From a bacterium (GTDB lineage Bacteria; Elusimicrobiota; Elusimicrobia; Elusimicrobiales; UBA9959), in assembly GCA_021811315.1 (NCBI GenBank), contig JAJZPF010000001.1:124001-188000 (forward strand): 64,000 nt of DNA, given 5' to 3'. The number at the start of each line of letters is the position of its first letter. Position 1 is the first letter of the stretch. Both the position numbers and the translations under genes were made by a program. The notes below the pieces were generated by a model, which had not been told where the DNA came from, made no database searches, and saw only the letters and a list, made by a program, of their open reading frames with translations. Of the stretch, positions 47,934-60,630 are shown piece by piece.

Positions 47934-48530
47934 TCAGCCGGTCAGGAATTTTTTCAGGCCGGTCATTATCATCTGCACCGAAATGGTCACGAGGATCATG
48001 CCCATGAGCTTTTCCATCGCGATCAGGCCGCGGGCGCCCATGAACCGCGAGATCCTTTCGGAGAACCCGGCGAGGATGGCCATATTGATAAGCCAGGAAA
48101 CTATGACCACCGCCAGGGTTCCCGCCCAGCCGCCGGAGTTCATGGAAAAGATAAGGATGGTGGTCAGCGTGGAGGGCCCGGCGATGAGCGGGATGGCCAG
48201 CGGCACGATGAAAGGCTCGCCGCCGGGGAGTTCGCCGAAGGAAGAATGGTTGTTCGGAAAGATCATCTGGATGGCTATCAGGAACAGCACGATACCGCCG
48301 CCCACGCTGAGGGAAATTATATCCAGCGCCAGGAAAGTCATCAACGATTTCCCGAAGAGCAGGAAGAAGACCATTATGCCCAGCGCGATGAAGAGCTCGC
48401 GGGTCACCACGGCGCGCTTACGCTCCTGCGGCACGCCCTTCAGGGCGGTGACGAAAGGCGGCATGTTCCCGAGCGGGTCCATGACCAGCGTAAGCGTGAA
48501 GACGGAGGAGATAAATTGAGCCAGGTCCAT
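47934..48530 (-). CDS. MarC-family integral membrane protein
   Basis: 198 aa, six predicted transmembrane helices. MarC/NAAT blocks: TLVMDPLGNMPPFVTALKG (helix 1), ELFIALGIMVFFLLFGK, DIISLSVGGGIVLFLIAIQM, PFIVPLAIPLIAGPSTLTTI and the last helix MILVTISVQMIMTGLKKFL. Family function is unresolved; reported as possible amino-acid transport or antibiotic-related. First gene of the proC operon, after the gyrA terminator. Confidence 0.92.
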   Translation of the reverse strand: MDLAQFISSVFTLTLVMDPLGNMPPFVTALKGVPQERKRAVVTRELFIALGIMVFFLLFGKSLMTFLALDIISLSVGGGIVLFLIAIQMIFPNNHSSFGELPGGEPFIVPLAIPLIAGPSTLTTILIFSMNSGGWAGTLAVVIVSWLINMAILAGFSERISRFMGARGLIAMEKLMGMILVTISVQMIMTGLKKFLTG

Positions 48531-48548
48531 GGTTTAATTTTAGCAAAA

Positions 48549-48584
48549 GAAAGCGGCCGGGGAGCCTGGCTCCGCCGGCCGCCG
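48549..48584 (-). terminator. Intrinsic terminator of gyrA
   Basis: Compound stem GCGGCCGG / CCGGCCGC with inner GGAG / CTCC (48553-48582), followed on the minus strand by TTTCTTTTGC. Lies 16 bp past the gyrA stop. Confidence 0.82.
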
Positions 48585-48599
48585 TTCTTCGGGGCGTTT

Positions 48600-51113
<2,514 letters not shown>

Positions 51114-51132
51114 TTTTTTATCCTTGCGAATT

Positions 51133-51187
51133 TAATGGAACGTCGGGAGTCGGGGGTCGGGGGTCAGACTGACTCCCGACTCTCGAC
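51133..51187. repeat. Heptad-like tandem and inverted repeat between gyrB and gyrA
   Basis: GTCGGGA-GTCGGGG-GTCGGGG-GTCAGAC on the left, answered by GACTCCCGACTCTCGACCC on the right. Forms a long imperfect hairpin on top of a ~7-bp tandem pattern. Neither strand offers a good open reading frame with a ribosome site. Confidence 0.75.
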
Positions 51188-51196
51188 CCTGGACTC

Positions 51197-53707
<2,511 letters not shown>

Positions 53708-54010
53708 TTAAATGCTGTTCGCCGTCTTTATCGCTTTTATCCAGGGCTTCCTGAAATGCTTGTTCAGGCTCTTCACCAGCACCGAGCTGCGCAGGGAAAG
53801 CTCGCTGGCCGCCGTCGCCGAGGAGGGCTTCACCAAAATGACGTCCCTGTCCACCCCGAGCAGGACGCAGTGCTCGCCCAGGCGCCCCATTTCTTTCTTC
53901 CAGACCGCGTCCAGAAGCGCCAGCCTGTCGGTAAAGACCCCCAGCACTTTCGGGGACGAGCAGACCGCGCTCGCTTTGGTCCAGTTGGCCTTTCTTTTCT
54001 CCAGGAACAT
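53708..54010 (-). CDS. dciA: DciA-family (DUF721) protein, probable DnaB helicase loader
   Basis: 100 aa: a basic N-terminal segment (KRKANWTKASAVC), then a DUF721 core with AVWKKEMGRLGEHCVLLGVD, VILVKPSSATAASELSLRSS and the conserved LNKHFRKPWIKAIK. DciA interacts with replicative helicase DnaB in bacteria lacking DnaC. Its place in the dnaA-dnaN-gyrB cluster, one nt from dnaN, supports this role. The recF gene that often sits here is absent. Confidence 0.75.
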   Translation of the reverse strand: MFLEKRKANWTKASAVCSSPKVLGVFTDRLALLDAVWKKEMGRLGEHCVLLGVDRDVILVKPSSATAASELSLRSSVLVKSLNKHFRKPWIKAIKTANSI

Positions 54011-54011
54011 A

Positions 54012-55133
54012 TTACTGCGTGCGCAGCGGCATCACGATATAGATCAGGTCTTCGCGGCCCTTCACCCTGAGCAGCGCGGGCGTCGCCGGGGAAGTGAATT
54101 CCGCGGTTATCTCGCTGTCGCCGGCGGCTTTAAGGATGTCCAGCACGAACTTGGGATTGAAGCTGATCTGGAATTCCTTGCCCTTGTAGTCTATTTCCAG
54201 CTCGTCCTCGAAGTCCATGCTCTGCGAGGCGGAGTTGACCACCAGCGCGTCCTTTTTAAAAGTGTACTTCACGGCCCCGGAGCGCTCGTTGCAGCAGATG
54301 GCGGCGCGCTTGGTCACGGCCATGAGCTTTTCGGCGTTGAGCAGGATCTCCATCTCGTGGGTCTTGGGTATGATCTGCTCGAAGGCGGGGAAGTTCCCCT
54401 CCACCAGGCGGGAAATGAACACCGTCTTGCCGATCTTGAAGCCGATCTGGTTCGAGGACAGGCCTACGGTGACTTCCTCGGCTTCTTTGCCCTTCAGGCC
54501 GGCCAGGTAAGAGGCCAGTTCGCCGAGGATCTTGGAGGGGACGATGACCTTGAACTCTTTTTTCGCCTTGATCTTTTTCGTGGAGGTTATGGCCAGGCGG
54601 CGGCCGTCGGTCGCCACCAGGGAGAAGGTGTCTTTCTCGAACTTCCAGAGCAGGCCGTTCAGGAAATGCCTGTCGTCCTCGGTGGAGGCGGAGAAGATGG
54701 TGCTGGTGATCATCTCGCCCAGGAGCTTGGCCGGGATCTTGAAAGAATTGCTCTCGTCGAGGTCGGGGATCACCGGGTAATCGTTCTTCGGCGTGCCGCC
54801 CAGCTTGAAGCGGGATTTGCCGCTCAGGATCGAGATCCTGTTGTTCTCGTCCACCGCGATGTTCACGGGCGAATCCGCGCCCAGGTTCTGGAGGATCTCC
54901 ATGAATTTCTTTATCGGGACGGTTATGCTGCCCTCCCCTTTTATCTCCAGGGGGATATGGTGCTTGATGGCCATTTCGAGGTCCGTGAATACGACCTTGA
55001 CGCCTTTGTCCTCGGTCTCCATCAGGAAGTTCTGCAGTATCGGTATGGTCCCGGTCTTCGAGGAGACGCCGGCCTGTATCGTCTGAATTCCCTTTATCAG
55101 GGTTTCCCTGTTACTGTTTATTTTCATGTTCAT
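54012..55133 (-). CDS. dnaN: DNA polymerase III beta subunit (sliding clamp)
   Basis: 373 aa. Three clamp domains: an N-terminal one from MNMKINSNRETLIKGIQTIQ, with GKSRFKLGGTPKNDYPVIPD; the middle one with LLWKFEKDTFSLVATDGRRL; and the C-terminal one with INFNPKF-type SFNPKFVLDILKAAGDSEIT and the final block RVKGREDLIYIVMPLR. Forms the processivity ring for DNA polymerase III. Downstream of dnaA (117-bp gap containing weak DnaA-box-like TTATCAGCA and TTATCCGAT), upstream of dciA. Confidence 0.97.
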   Translation of the reverse strand: MNMKINSNRETLIKGIQTIQAGVSSKTGTIPILQNFLMETEDKGVKVVFTDLEMAIKHHIPLEIKGEGSITVPIKKFMEILQNLGADSPVNIAVDENNRISILSGKSRFKLGGTPKNDYPVIPDLDESNSFKIPAKLLGEMITSTIFSASTEDDRHFLNGLLWKFEKDTFSLVATDGRRLAITSTKKIKAKKEFKVIVPSKILGELASYLAGLKGKEAEEVTVGLSSNQIGFKIGKTVFISRLVEGNFPAFEQIIPKTHEMEILLNAEKLMAVTKRAAICCNERSGAVKYTFKKDALVVNSASQSMDFEDELEIDYKGKEFQISFNPKFVLDILKAAGDSEITAEFTSPATPALLRVKGREDLIYIVMPLRTQ

Positions 55134-55250
55134 AGTCCTCTATAAGACAGTCTGTTGATAGCGTCAAAGCGTTGAATCTCCAGGAGAAAGTTATCAGCAG
55201 CTTATCCGATTTTATTAACTGTCCCGACAAAACTCCGCGCCGCGAGCGTC

Positions 55251-56606
55251 TTAACCCTGGTTATTAACGGTCTTTATCTTCGAAATTATCTGGTTCAGGG
55301 TCTCGTTGAAATACGGGTCGGTCTGCACCATCTGCCCTATTTTATTCTTGGCGTAGATCACCGTGGCGTGGTCCCGGTCGAAAGCTTCGCCTATGTCCGT
55401 CTGGGTCAGGTCCGTCAGCGTGCAGGCCAGGTACATCGCGACCTGCCTGGGGAAAGCGATGTTCTCGTTGCGCTTCTTCGAATTCAGGTCCCGCGCTTCT
55501 ACGGAGTATTTGTCGGAGACCACGGTCTTTATCAGCTCGATGGTCACTTTCTTGTCGTCGTGGTCCTGGTCGCTTATATGGTCCTTTATAAGCTCCCTGA
55601 CGGCGTCTATGGACGGCTGCACGGGCATATTGGAGAAGAAGTTGACCACGGTGATGAGGCAGCCTTCCAGCTCCCTTATGTTCTTTTTTACGTTCTCGGC
55701 TATAAAGGTTATAACGTCGTCCGGCAGCTCGAATTTATGCTGCTCCTTCTTCTGGCGGAGGATGGCCATGCGGGTCTCGAAATCGGGGATCTTGATATCG
55801 GCCACGACGCCGGAGAGGAAGCGGGAGATGAGGCGCTGGCCCAGGGCGAGCTCCCGCGGCGGCCGGTCGGAGGTGACCACGATCTGCTTCTTCGATTCGA
55901 ACAGGGAATTGAAAGTGTAGAAGAATTCCTCTTCGCTGCGCTCTTTGTTCACCAGGAACTGTATGTCGTCCAGCAGGAGGCAGTCGAGCTTGCGGTACTT
56001 GCTCCTGAACTGCTCCGTGGCGCCGCCGCGCACCGAGTCGATGTATTCGTTCACGAAATTCTCGCTCGCGGTATAAAGGATGCGCGCCGAGGAATTATTC
56101 TTGAAGATCCCGTGGGCTATGGCGTGGAGCAGGTGGGTTTTCCCCAGGCCGGGGGCGCTGTAGATGAAGAAGGGGTTGGCCTGGTGGCCCGGGGTTTTAG
56201 CCACGCCCTCCGCGGAGGCGAAAGCGAAGCGGTTGGAGGTGCCCATGATAAAGCTTTCAAAAGTGTAATTCGGGTTGAAGGAGTAATAATTAGCGGGCAG
56301 CGCGACCGAAGCCGGCGTGGCTTTGGACTGCGGCGGCGGCTCCACCTGGGTCAGGGACATCGAATAATTAACCTTGAGCGTCTTCCCGGTGAGCTGGAGC
56401 AGCAGGGCAACTATTTTCCCCTCGTAGCGGTCTTTTACCGTATTGTAAATTATCGAGTCGGAAACTTCGAGCTTGATCGTGTCTCCCTCTATCACCAGGG
56501 GCTTTATCGGGCGCACCCAAAGGTCCACGGCCTCGGAACCTATGTCGGTTCCCAGGTTTTTCACCACTTCCTGCCAGATTTCCTTGATATCGGTTAAGTT
56601 ATCCAC
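55251..56606 (-). CDS. dnaA: Chromosomal replication initiator DnaA
   Basis: 451 aa from GTG 56606, since no ATG with a ribosome site fits. Domain I (IWQEVVKNLGTDIGSEAVDL), short linker, AAA+ domain with Walker A APGLGKTHLLHAI and Walker B DCLLLDDIQFL, sensor motifs (VTSDRPPREL), and domain IV with the DnaA signature LTQTDIGEAFDRDHATVIYA. Binds DnaA boxes and opens the origin. The GTG start codon itself lies within a perfect DnaA box (56599-56607), so initiator binding would sit on its own start region and could autoregulate the gene. Confidence 0.97.
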   Translation of the reverse strand: MDNLTDIKEIWQEVVKNLGTDIGSEAVDLWVRPIKPLVIEGDTIKLEVSDSIIYNTVKDRYEGKIVALLLQLTGKTLKVNYSMSLTQVEPPPQSKATPASVALPANYYSFNPNYTFESFIMGTSNRFAFASAEGVAKTPGHQANPFFIYSAPGLGKTHLLHAIAHGIFKNNSSARILYTASENFVNEYIDSVRGGATEQFRSKYRKLDCLLLDDIQFLVNKERSEEEFFYTFNSLFESKKQIVVTSDRPPRELALGQRLISRFLSGVVADIKIPDFETRMAILRQKKEQHKFELPDDVITFIAENVKKNIRELEGCLITVVNFFSNMPVQPSIDAVRELIKDHISDQDHDDKKVTIELIKTVVSDKYSVEARDLNSKKRNENIAFPRQVAMYLACTLTDLTQTDIGEAFDRDHATVIYAKNKIGQMVQTDPYFNETLNQIISKIKTVNNQG

Positions 56607-56870
56607 AAGTTATCCACAACTGTTAGTAATTTTTTCAAATATGCGGAAAATGCTTATTTTATATGTGTATATTGTGTCAGCAACTTTTTTAAAACATATG
56701 CCCGGTCGGTGTTTCTACCGGAAAAAGGTTGCAAAATAATGAACAGAAAAGGCTAAAAATCGCTCAAAACAAGCTTCTTTATGGGATATCTATATACTAT
56801 ATATTTAATAGGAAGTAGTCAACTATTAAAAAATATATATAAAACAATGATTTTTTAGATGTATAAAGGA
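56599..56870. other. Putative chromosomal origin (oriC) upstream of dnaA
   Basis: Two perfect DnaA boxes TTATCCACA at 56599-56607 and 56610-56618 (11-bp spacing, same orientation). They are followed by about 250 bp of strikingly AT-rich DNA (56620-56870), a candidate unwinding element with runs such as TATATACTATATATTTAATA and AAAAAATATATATAAAAC. The rest of the window is about 60-65% GC. Few other clear boxes, so the origin is small or bipartite with the dnaA-dnaN gap. No gene is supported in this stretch. Confidence 0.7.
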
Positions 56871-56905
56871 AAGCCGGAAAGACTGATTTTAGTCTTTCCG
56901 GCTTG
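56871..56905. terminator. Intrinsic terminator after tldD, bounding the origin region
   Basis: Perfect 14-bp stem AAGCCGGAAAGACT / AGTCTTTCCGGCTT with a 6-nt loop, followed by TCCTTTATA on the minus strand. Lies 14 bp beyond the tldD stop. Confidence 0.88.
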
Positions 56906-56918
56906 CTGATAAATTTAA

Positions 56919-58364
56919 TCAGCCGTGCATTCCTATCTTGACCTTGCGGAAGCGTGCGGGACTGGAGCCGTGGCACATCATCGCGGTCTGGCCGGGCTGA
57001 CCCTTGCCGCAGTTCGCCACGCCCCAAAGGCGCCACTCGCTGTGGTCGGCTATGGCGTCGCAGGAGCCCCAGAATTCCGGCGTGATGCCCTGGTAGGTGG
57101 GGTTCTTCACCATCCTGGTTTTCTTGCCGTTCTTTATCAGCCAGCCGATCTCGCAGCCGAACTGGAAATTCAGGCGCCGCTGGTCTATGCTCCAGGAAAC
57201 GTTGTTCTCCATCATGATGCCGTCGCGCACTTCGCCGACGAGCCGGTCCAGGGGCGTGTTCCCGGGCATCAGGCTGAGGTTGCAGATGCGGGTTATCGGG
57301 ATATTGGAGTAGCCGTCGGCGCGGCAGGAGCCCCAGGACCTTTCTTTGCCGATCCTGCCGCAGAACTCGCGGTTGGTCATATAGCCGGTCAGGATGCCGT
57401 CCTTGACGATGTTCCAGCGCTGGGCTTTCACGCCGTCGTCGTCGTAGCCGGCGGTGGCGAGGCCGCCGGGCAGGGTGGCGTCGGCCACCAAATTCACTAT
57501 CGGGGAGCCGTAGCGGAATTTCCCGAGCTTCTCGGTGGTGGCGAAACTGGAGCCGGCGTAGGATTCCTCGTAACCGAGCACGCGGTCGAGCTCGGAGGCG
57601 TGGCCCACGGATTCGTGGATCTGCAGGGCCAGCTGGTTGCCGGAGATTATCAGGTCCTTCAGGCCCGCGGGGCAGACCGGCGCTTTCAGCAGCGCGGCGG
57701 CCTCGTCGCGCACGCGCTCGGCGTGGGCGGGCAGGTCCATGGCCTCTATGATCTCCCAGCCGCCGCCGAGGGTCTGCCCGCCGTGGGAGCAGGGGTAGCC
57801 GCGCAGCTGCGACTCGCCGTTCTCCACGGCGGTGGCGGTCATGCTCGCGCCGGAGGAGAGCAGGACCTGCTCCAGGCGCGAGCCCTCGGTGGTCATATGC
57901 CACTGGTGCTCGCGCGTAAAGCGCATGCTGGTGGCGGCCACGCGGATCTTCTTGTTCTTCCTCAGCACCGCGTCCAGCCGGAACATCAGGTCGAGCTTCG
58001 TCTGCACGGACACGGCGAAAGGGTCTTTCAGGAAAGGGGTCTGCCAGAAATCGGTGTGGGCGGGCTCGTGGGCGAGGCGCACTTTGCCGCGCATCAGCAG
58101 GCGGCTGGCCTTGGCGATAGCGATAGCTTTCAGCGTGGTCTCGGCCACGGCGCGCTCGGTCATGTCCCTGCCGGAGGCGAAGCCCCAGGCGCCCTTGTAG
58201 AGCACGCGGATGCCGTAGCCCAGGGTGACCGTGTCGGTCAGGCCGGCGACCTCGCCGTTCTTCACGCCGAGGTACTGGCCGCGGTCCTCGACGATGCGGA
58301 TGTCCCCGAAATCGACGCGGTGCTTGTTCGCTACTTCTATGGCTTTGGAGGCGAGTTTGAACAT
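56919..58364 (-). CDS. tldD: TldD metallopeptidase
   Basis: 481 aa from ATG 58364 with AAAGGAT upstream; the longer frame is rejected because it overlaps tldE. Active-site motif QIHESVGHASELDRVLGYEE (HExxxH zinc site) and the downstream Cys/His-containing block WRLWGVANCGKGQPGQ typical of the family. TldD with TldE forms a heterodimeric protease that degrades unfolded peptides, processes microcin precursors and CcdA-like proteins. Preceded by tldE with an 11-nt gap, so the two are co-transcribed. Confidence 0.92.
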   Translation of the reverse strand: MFKLASKAIEVANKHRVDFGDIRIVEDRGQYLGVKNGEVAGLTDTVTLGYGIRVLYKGAWGFASGRDMTERAVAETTLKAIAIAKASRLLMRGKVRLAHEPAHTDFWQTPFLKDPFAVSVQTKLDLMFRLDAVLRKNKKIRVAATSMRFTREHQWHMTTEGSRLEQVLLSSGASMTATAVENGESQLRGYPCSHGGQTLGGGWEIIEAMDLPAHAERVRDEAAALLKAPVCPAGLKDLIISGNQLALQIHESVGHASELDRVLGYEESYAGSSFATTEKLGKFRYGSPIVNLVADATLPGGLATAGYDDDGVKAQRWNIVKDGILTGYMTNREFCGRIGKERSWGSCRADGYSNIPITRICNLSLMPGNTPLDRLVGEVRDGIMMENNVSWSIDQRRLNFQFGCEIGWLIKNGKKTRMVKNPTYQGITPEFWGSCDAIADHSEWRLWGVANCGKGQPGQTAMMCHGSSPARFRKVKIGMHG

Positions 58365-58375
58365 GATTTTATCCT

Positions 58376-59704
58376 TTAAAACTTGGTCGACGAGGAGAAA
58401 TTGAAGCCCGACAGGCGCATCGCTGGGCAGCGCAGGCTCCCCCACTCCGAGACCAGGCCGGTCTCCGCCGAGACGGCCTCTATGTTACTGAAGGCCTCCA
58501 CCATGTTCTGGGTGAAGCGCATGTTCTTTATTGCGCAGGCTATTTTGCCGTTCTCCACCAGGAAAGTCCCGTTGCGGGTCATGCCGGTCATCTCCACTAT
58601 CTGGGTCTTCAGGATATTTGTGTAGTGGAACTGGGTGACCAGGATGCCGCGCTCCGTGCCCTTTATAAGGTCCGCCAGCGTGCCCTGGCCGGGTTTTATC
58701 GACAGGTTGAGGGGGATGGGGCCCATATAGCTGGGCTGGGGCAGCGCGTGGCCGGTGGAGGCCGTCCGCGCCTTTTTGGCCGTTTTGCGGTCGTGGACCA
58801 CGGCTTTAAGCACGCCGTTCTCCACCAGGGTCACCCGGGTGCGGGGCTGGCCTTCGTAGTCGAAGGTCATGCCGGGCGCGCCGCCGTCCAAAGCGTTATC
58901 CTCGATGGTGAGCAGCGGGCTCAGGAGCTTTTTGCCGAGCTTGCCGGCCGCGAAGGAGCGGCCCTCGTTGTAGAGCTGCCCGCCGAAACCGTAGACCGCC
59001 AGGTAAGAAGCCAGCGCCGCCGTGGCGCAGGGCTCGAGGATGACGGTATATTTGCCGGGCTTGATCTCCCGCGGGTTGCGGCTGGCCGCGGCTTTCGCGC
59101 GGGCCGTCTCGTTGAGGCGCTTGAAATCGATCTCGTTCACGTCGTGCGAGGGCTGCTCGGCCCAGCCGGAGCCGCCGCGGTCGCGCACCGTGACGCTGTG
59201 CGTGATATAGCTTTCCTTGTGCGCGGCGTAAAGGCCCAGGTTATTGGCGATGGTGAGCTCCGAGACGCCGTTGTCCACGGTGCCGCAGGCGACCTGCCCG
59301 GATTTCCGGCAGGCCTTCGCCAGCTCCGCGGCCCTGGCGGCGCGGAAGGACGGGGACAGCTCCGCCGTCTCCTTTTTAAAAAGGTCCTTGCCGGCGGGTA
59401 TCGGGCGCGGTTTGGCCAGCGGCAGCAGCGCCGGGTCTTTCTTCTGGCGCCGGAGTATTTCCAGGCCGGAGGAGATGGAATGCTTCAGCGTGGGCCCGTC
59501 GGCCTGGTTGAAGTTGACCTTGGCCGAGCGGCCGCCGTCGAGCAGGCGCACGGAGAAGTTCACCGAGGAAGAGGCGACGTTCTGGGAGATGACGTTATCG
59601 GCGAAGCGGGTGAGGGCCCCTTCGCGCGCCTCGGCCATCACCTCGCACTGCGCCCCCCCGGCCAGCTTGAATATTTCTCTGCAGACGGTTTCTATATTTT
59701 TCAT
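58376..59704 (-). CDS. tldE: TldE/PmbA inactive partner of TldD
   Basis: 442 aa. Shares the TldD/PmbA fold (FKLAGGAQCEVMAEAREGAL at the start, GKYTVILEPCATAALASYLA where TldD carries HExxxH, and MTGMTRNGTFLVENGKI near the end) but lacks the zinc motif, as expected of TldE. Forms the channel of the TldDE protease. First gene of the tldE-tldD pair. Confidence 0.9.
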   Translation of the reverse strand: MKNIETVCREIFKLAGGAQCEVMAEAREGALTRFADNVISQNVASSSVNFSVRLLDGGRSAKVNFNQADGPTLKHSISSGLEILRRQKKDPALLPLAKPRPIPAGKDLFKKETAELSPSFRAARAAELAKACRKSGQVACGTVDNGVSELTIANNLGLYAAHKESYITHSVTVRDRGGSGWAEQPSHDVNEIDFKRLNETARAKAAASRNPREIKPGKYTVILEPCATAALASYLAVYGFGGQLYNEGRSFAAGKLGKKLLSPLLTIEDNALDGGAPGMTFDYEGQPRTRVTLVENGVLKAVVHDRKTAKKARTASTGHALPQPSYMGPIPLNLSIKPGQGTLADLIKGTERGILVTQFHYTNILKTQIVEMTGMTRNGTFLVENGKIACAIKNMRFTQNMVEAFSNIEAVSAETGLVSEWGSLRCPAMRLSGFNFSSSTKF

Positions 59705-59828
59705 AAATCCTCGGCTTTTTCCGTAAAACAGCCGCGAAGGCGCGGAGGGCGCGGGTAAAAATATCAGTGAATATTTCTCCGGTCCTCTGCTCCTCTCTGG
59801 CGAAGCTGACGTGCTCTGTTTTTAAATC

Positions 59829-60572
59829 TTACAGCGGCGGTTTTTCAGGCGGGGGCTGCACCTGGGTTTCCTGGTGGCGGCTATGGTGCCTGTGGGCTTT
59901 CTTGCTTTCCTGCTGCCCCGGCGCCTGCTGGGGGTGAGGAAAAAGAGGGGGAAGGGTCTCCTTCGACTCCATCCACTTCAACAGGGTTTCCTCGCCGGTG
60001 AGGGCGTAAGTTTCGGGGGTGCTGAAAACGGTCAGCTTGTTCTTCTTGGCGCGCTCCGCCAGTGTCTCGGCGCTTTTCCCGTGGAAGAAGCCGGGCGCTT
60101 CCACGATCCTCAGATTCTGCTGGGTGAGGCCGAGCAGGTAGAAAGAACCGTCCTGGTTGGCGCCTATGGCGACGGTCTTGTCGCTCACCGCTTCGAAAGA
60201 GAGGGAGAGCCACTCGCTTTTAAGCTCGGGGGAAAGATGGCGGACAAGGACCGCTTTCTTCGCCCCGGTGAAAAAGGCGAGGCGGAAAGCTTCCTGGATC
60301 CGGTCCTCGAGGGCGTGGCTTTTCGCTTCCAGGAAGCCGGGATCTTCCGGGTCGAGCCAGGTCAGGTCGGGATGCCGCGGCGTCTTCAGGTAAGAGAGCA
60401 AAAGGATGGATTCGCTGAAGCCCTTGGCGAGCTTGTAAGCGGAAGAGAGCAGGTCGCTGTTCACGTGGGTGGCCCGCTCCGGGCCGAAGGCCGTTTTAAA
60501 TTCCTGGCTTATCTTGTCCGGTTCCGGTGGATCAACAAGGAGTATTATGCAGTTGTCGCGTTTTTGTGACAT
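59829..60572 (-). CDS. DUF2064 (GT-A-like) protein with a His-rich C-terminal tail
   Basis: 247 aa. N-terminal CIILLVDPPEPDKISQEFK, core RIQEAFRLAFFTGAKKAVLV, and VAIGANQDGSFYLLGLTQ match the DUF2064/TIGR04282 glycosyltransferase-A-like family (nucleotide-sugar-binding relatives). The usual GP.DGGYYLIG motif is modified to GANQDGSFYLLG. The last ~35 residues are rich in His, Gln and Pro (KKAHRHHSRHQETQ), a possible metal-binding tail not typical of the family. Function unassigned. Divergent from nadD-yqeK with back-to-back -10 elements. Confidence 0.75.
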   Translation of the reverse strand: MSQKRDNCIILLVDPPEPDKISQEFKTAFGPERATHVNSDLLSSAYKLAKGFSESILLLSYLKTPRHPDLTWLDPEDPGFLEAKSHALEDRIQEAFRLAFFTGAKKAVLVRHLSPELKSEWLSLSFEAVSDKTVAIGANQDGSFYLLGLTQQNLRIVEAPGFFHGKSAETLAERAKKNKLTVFSTPETYALTGEETLLKWMESKETLPPLFPHPQQAPGQQESKKAHRHHSRHQETQVQPPPEKPPL

Positions 60573-60582
60573 AGTAAGGTAA

Positions 60583-60600
60583 AGTATATTATACTAAATG
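60583..60600. promoter_or_regulatory. Overlapping divergent -10 elements between the DUF2064 gene and nadD-yqeK
   Basis: Plus strand TATACT at 60590-60595; minus strand TATAAT at 60593-60588. The plus start near 60602 rules out the ATG at 60598 as the nadD start and favours 60631. Confidence 0.6.
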
Positions 60601-60630
60601 GAGCCGCACCGGTGGGCGGGCAGACACGTT

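Noticed and set aside
59715-59735. TCCGTAAAACAG upstream of tldE as another box 1
   Set aside because: Wrong orientation relative to tldE, and no core box or -10 at the required spacing.
60598-60630. ATG at 60598 as nadD start
   Set aside because: It lies upstream of or on the predicted transcription start from the -10 at 60590-60595, and the NadD motif begins shortly after 60631.
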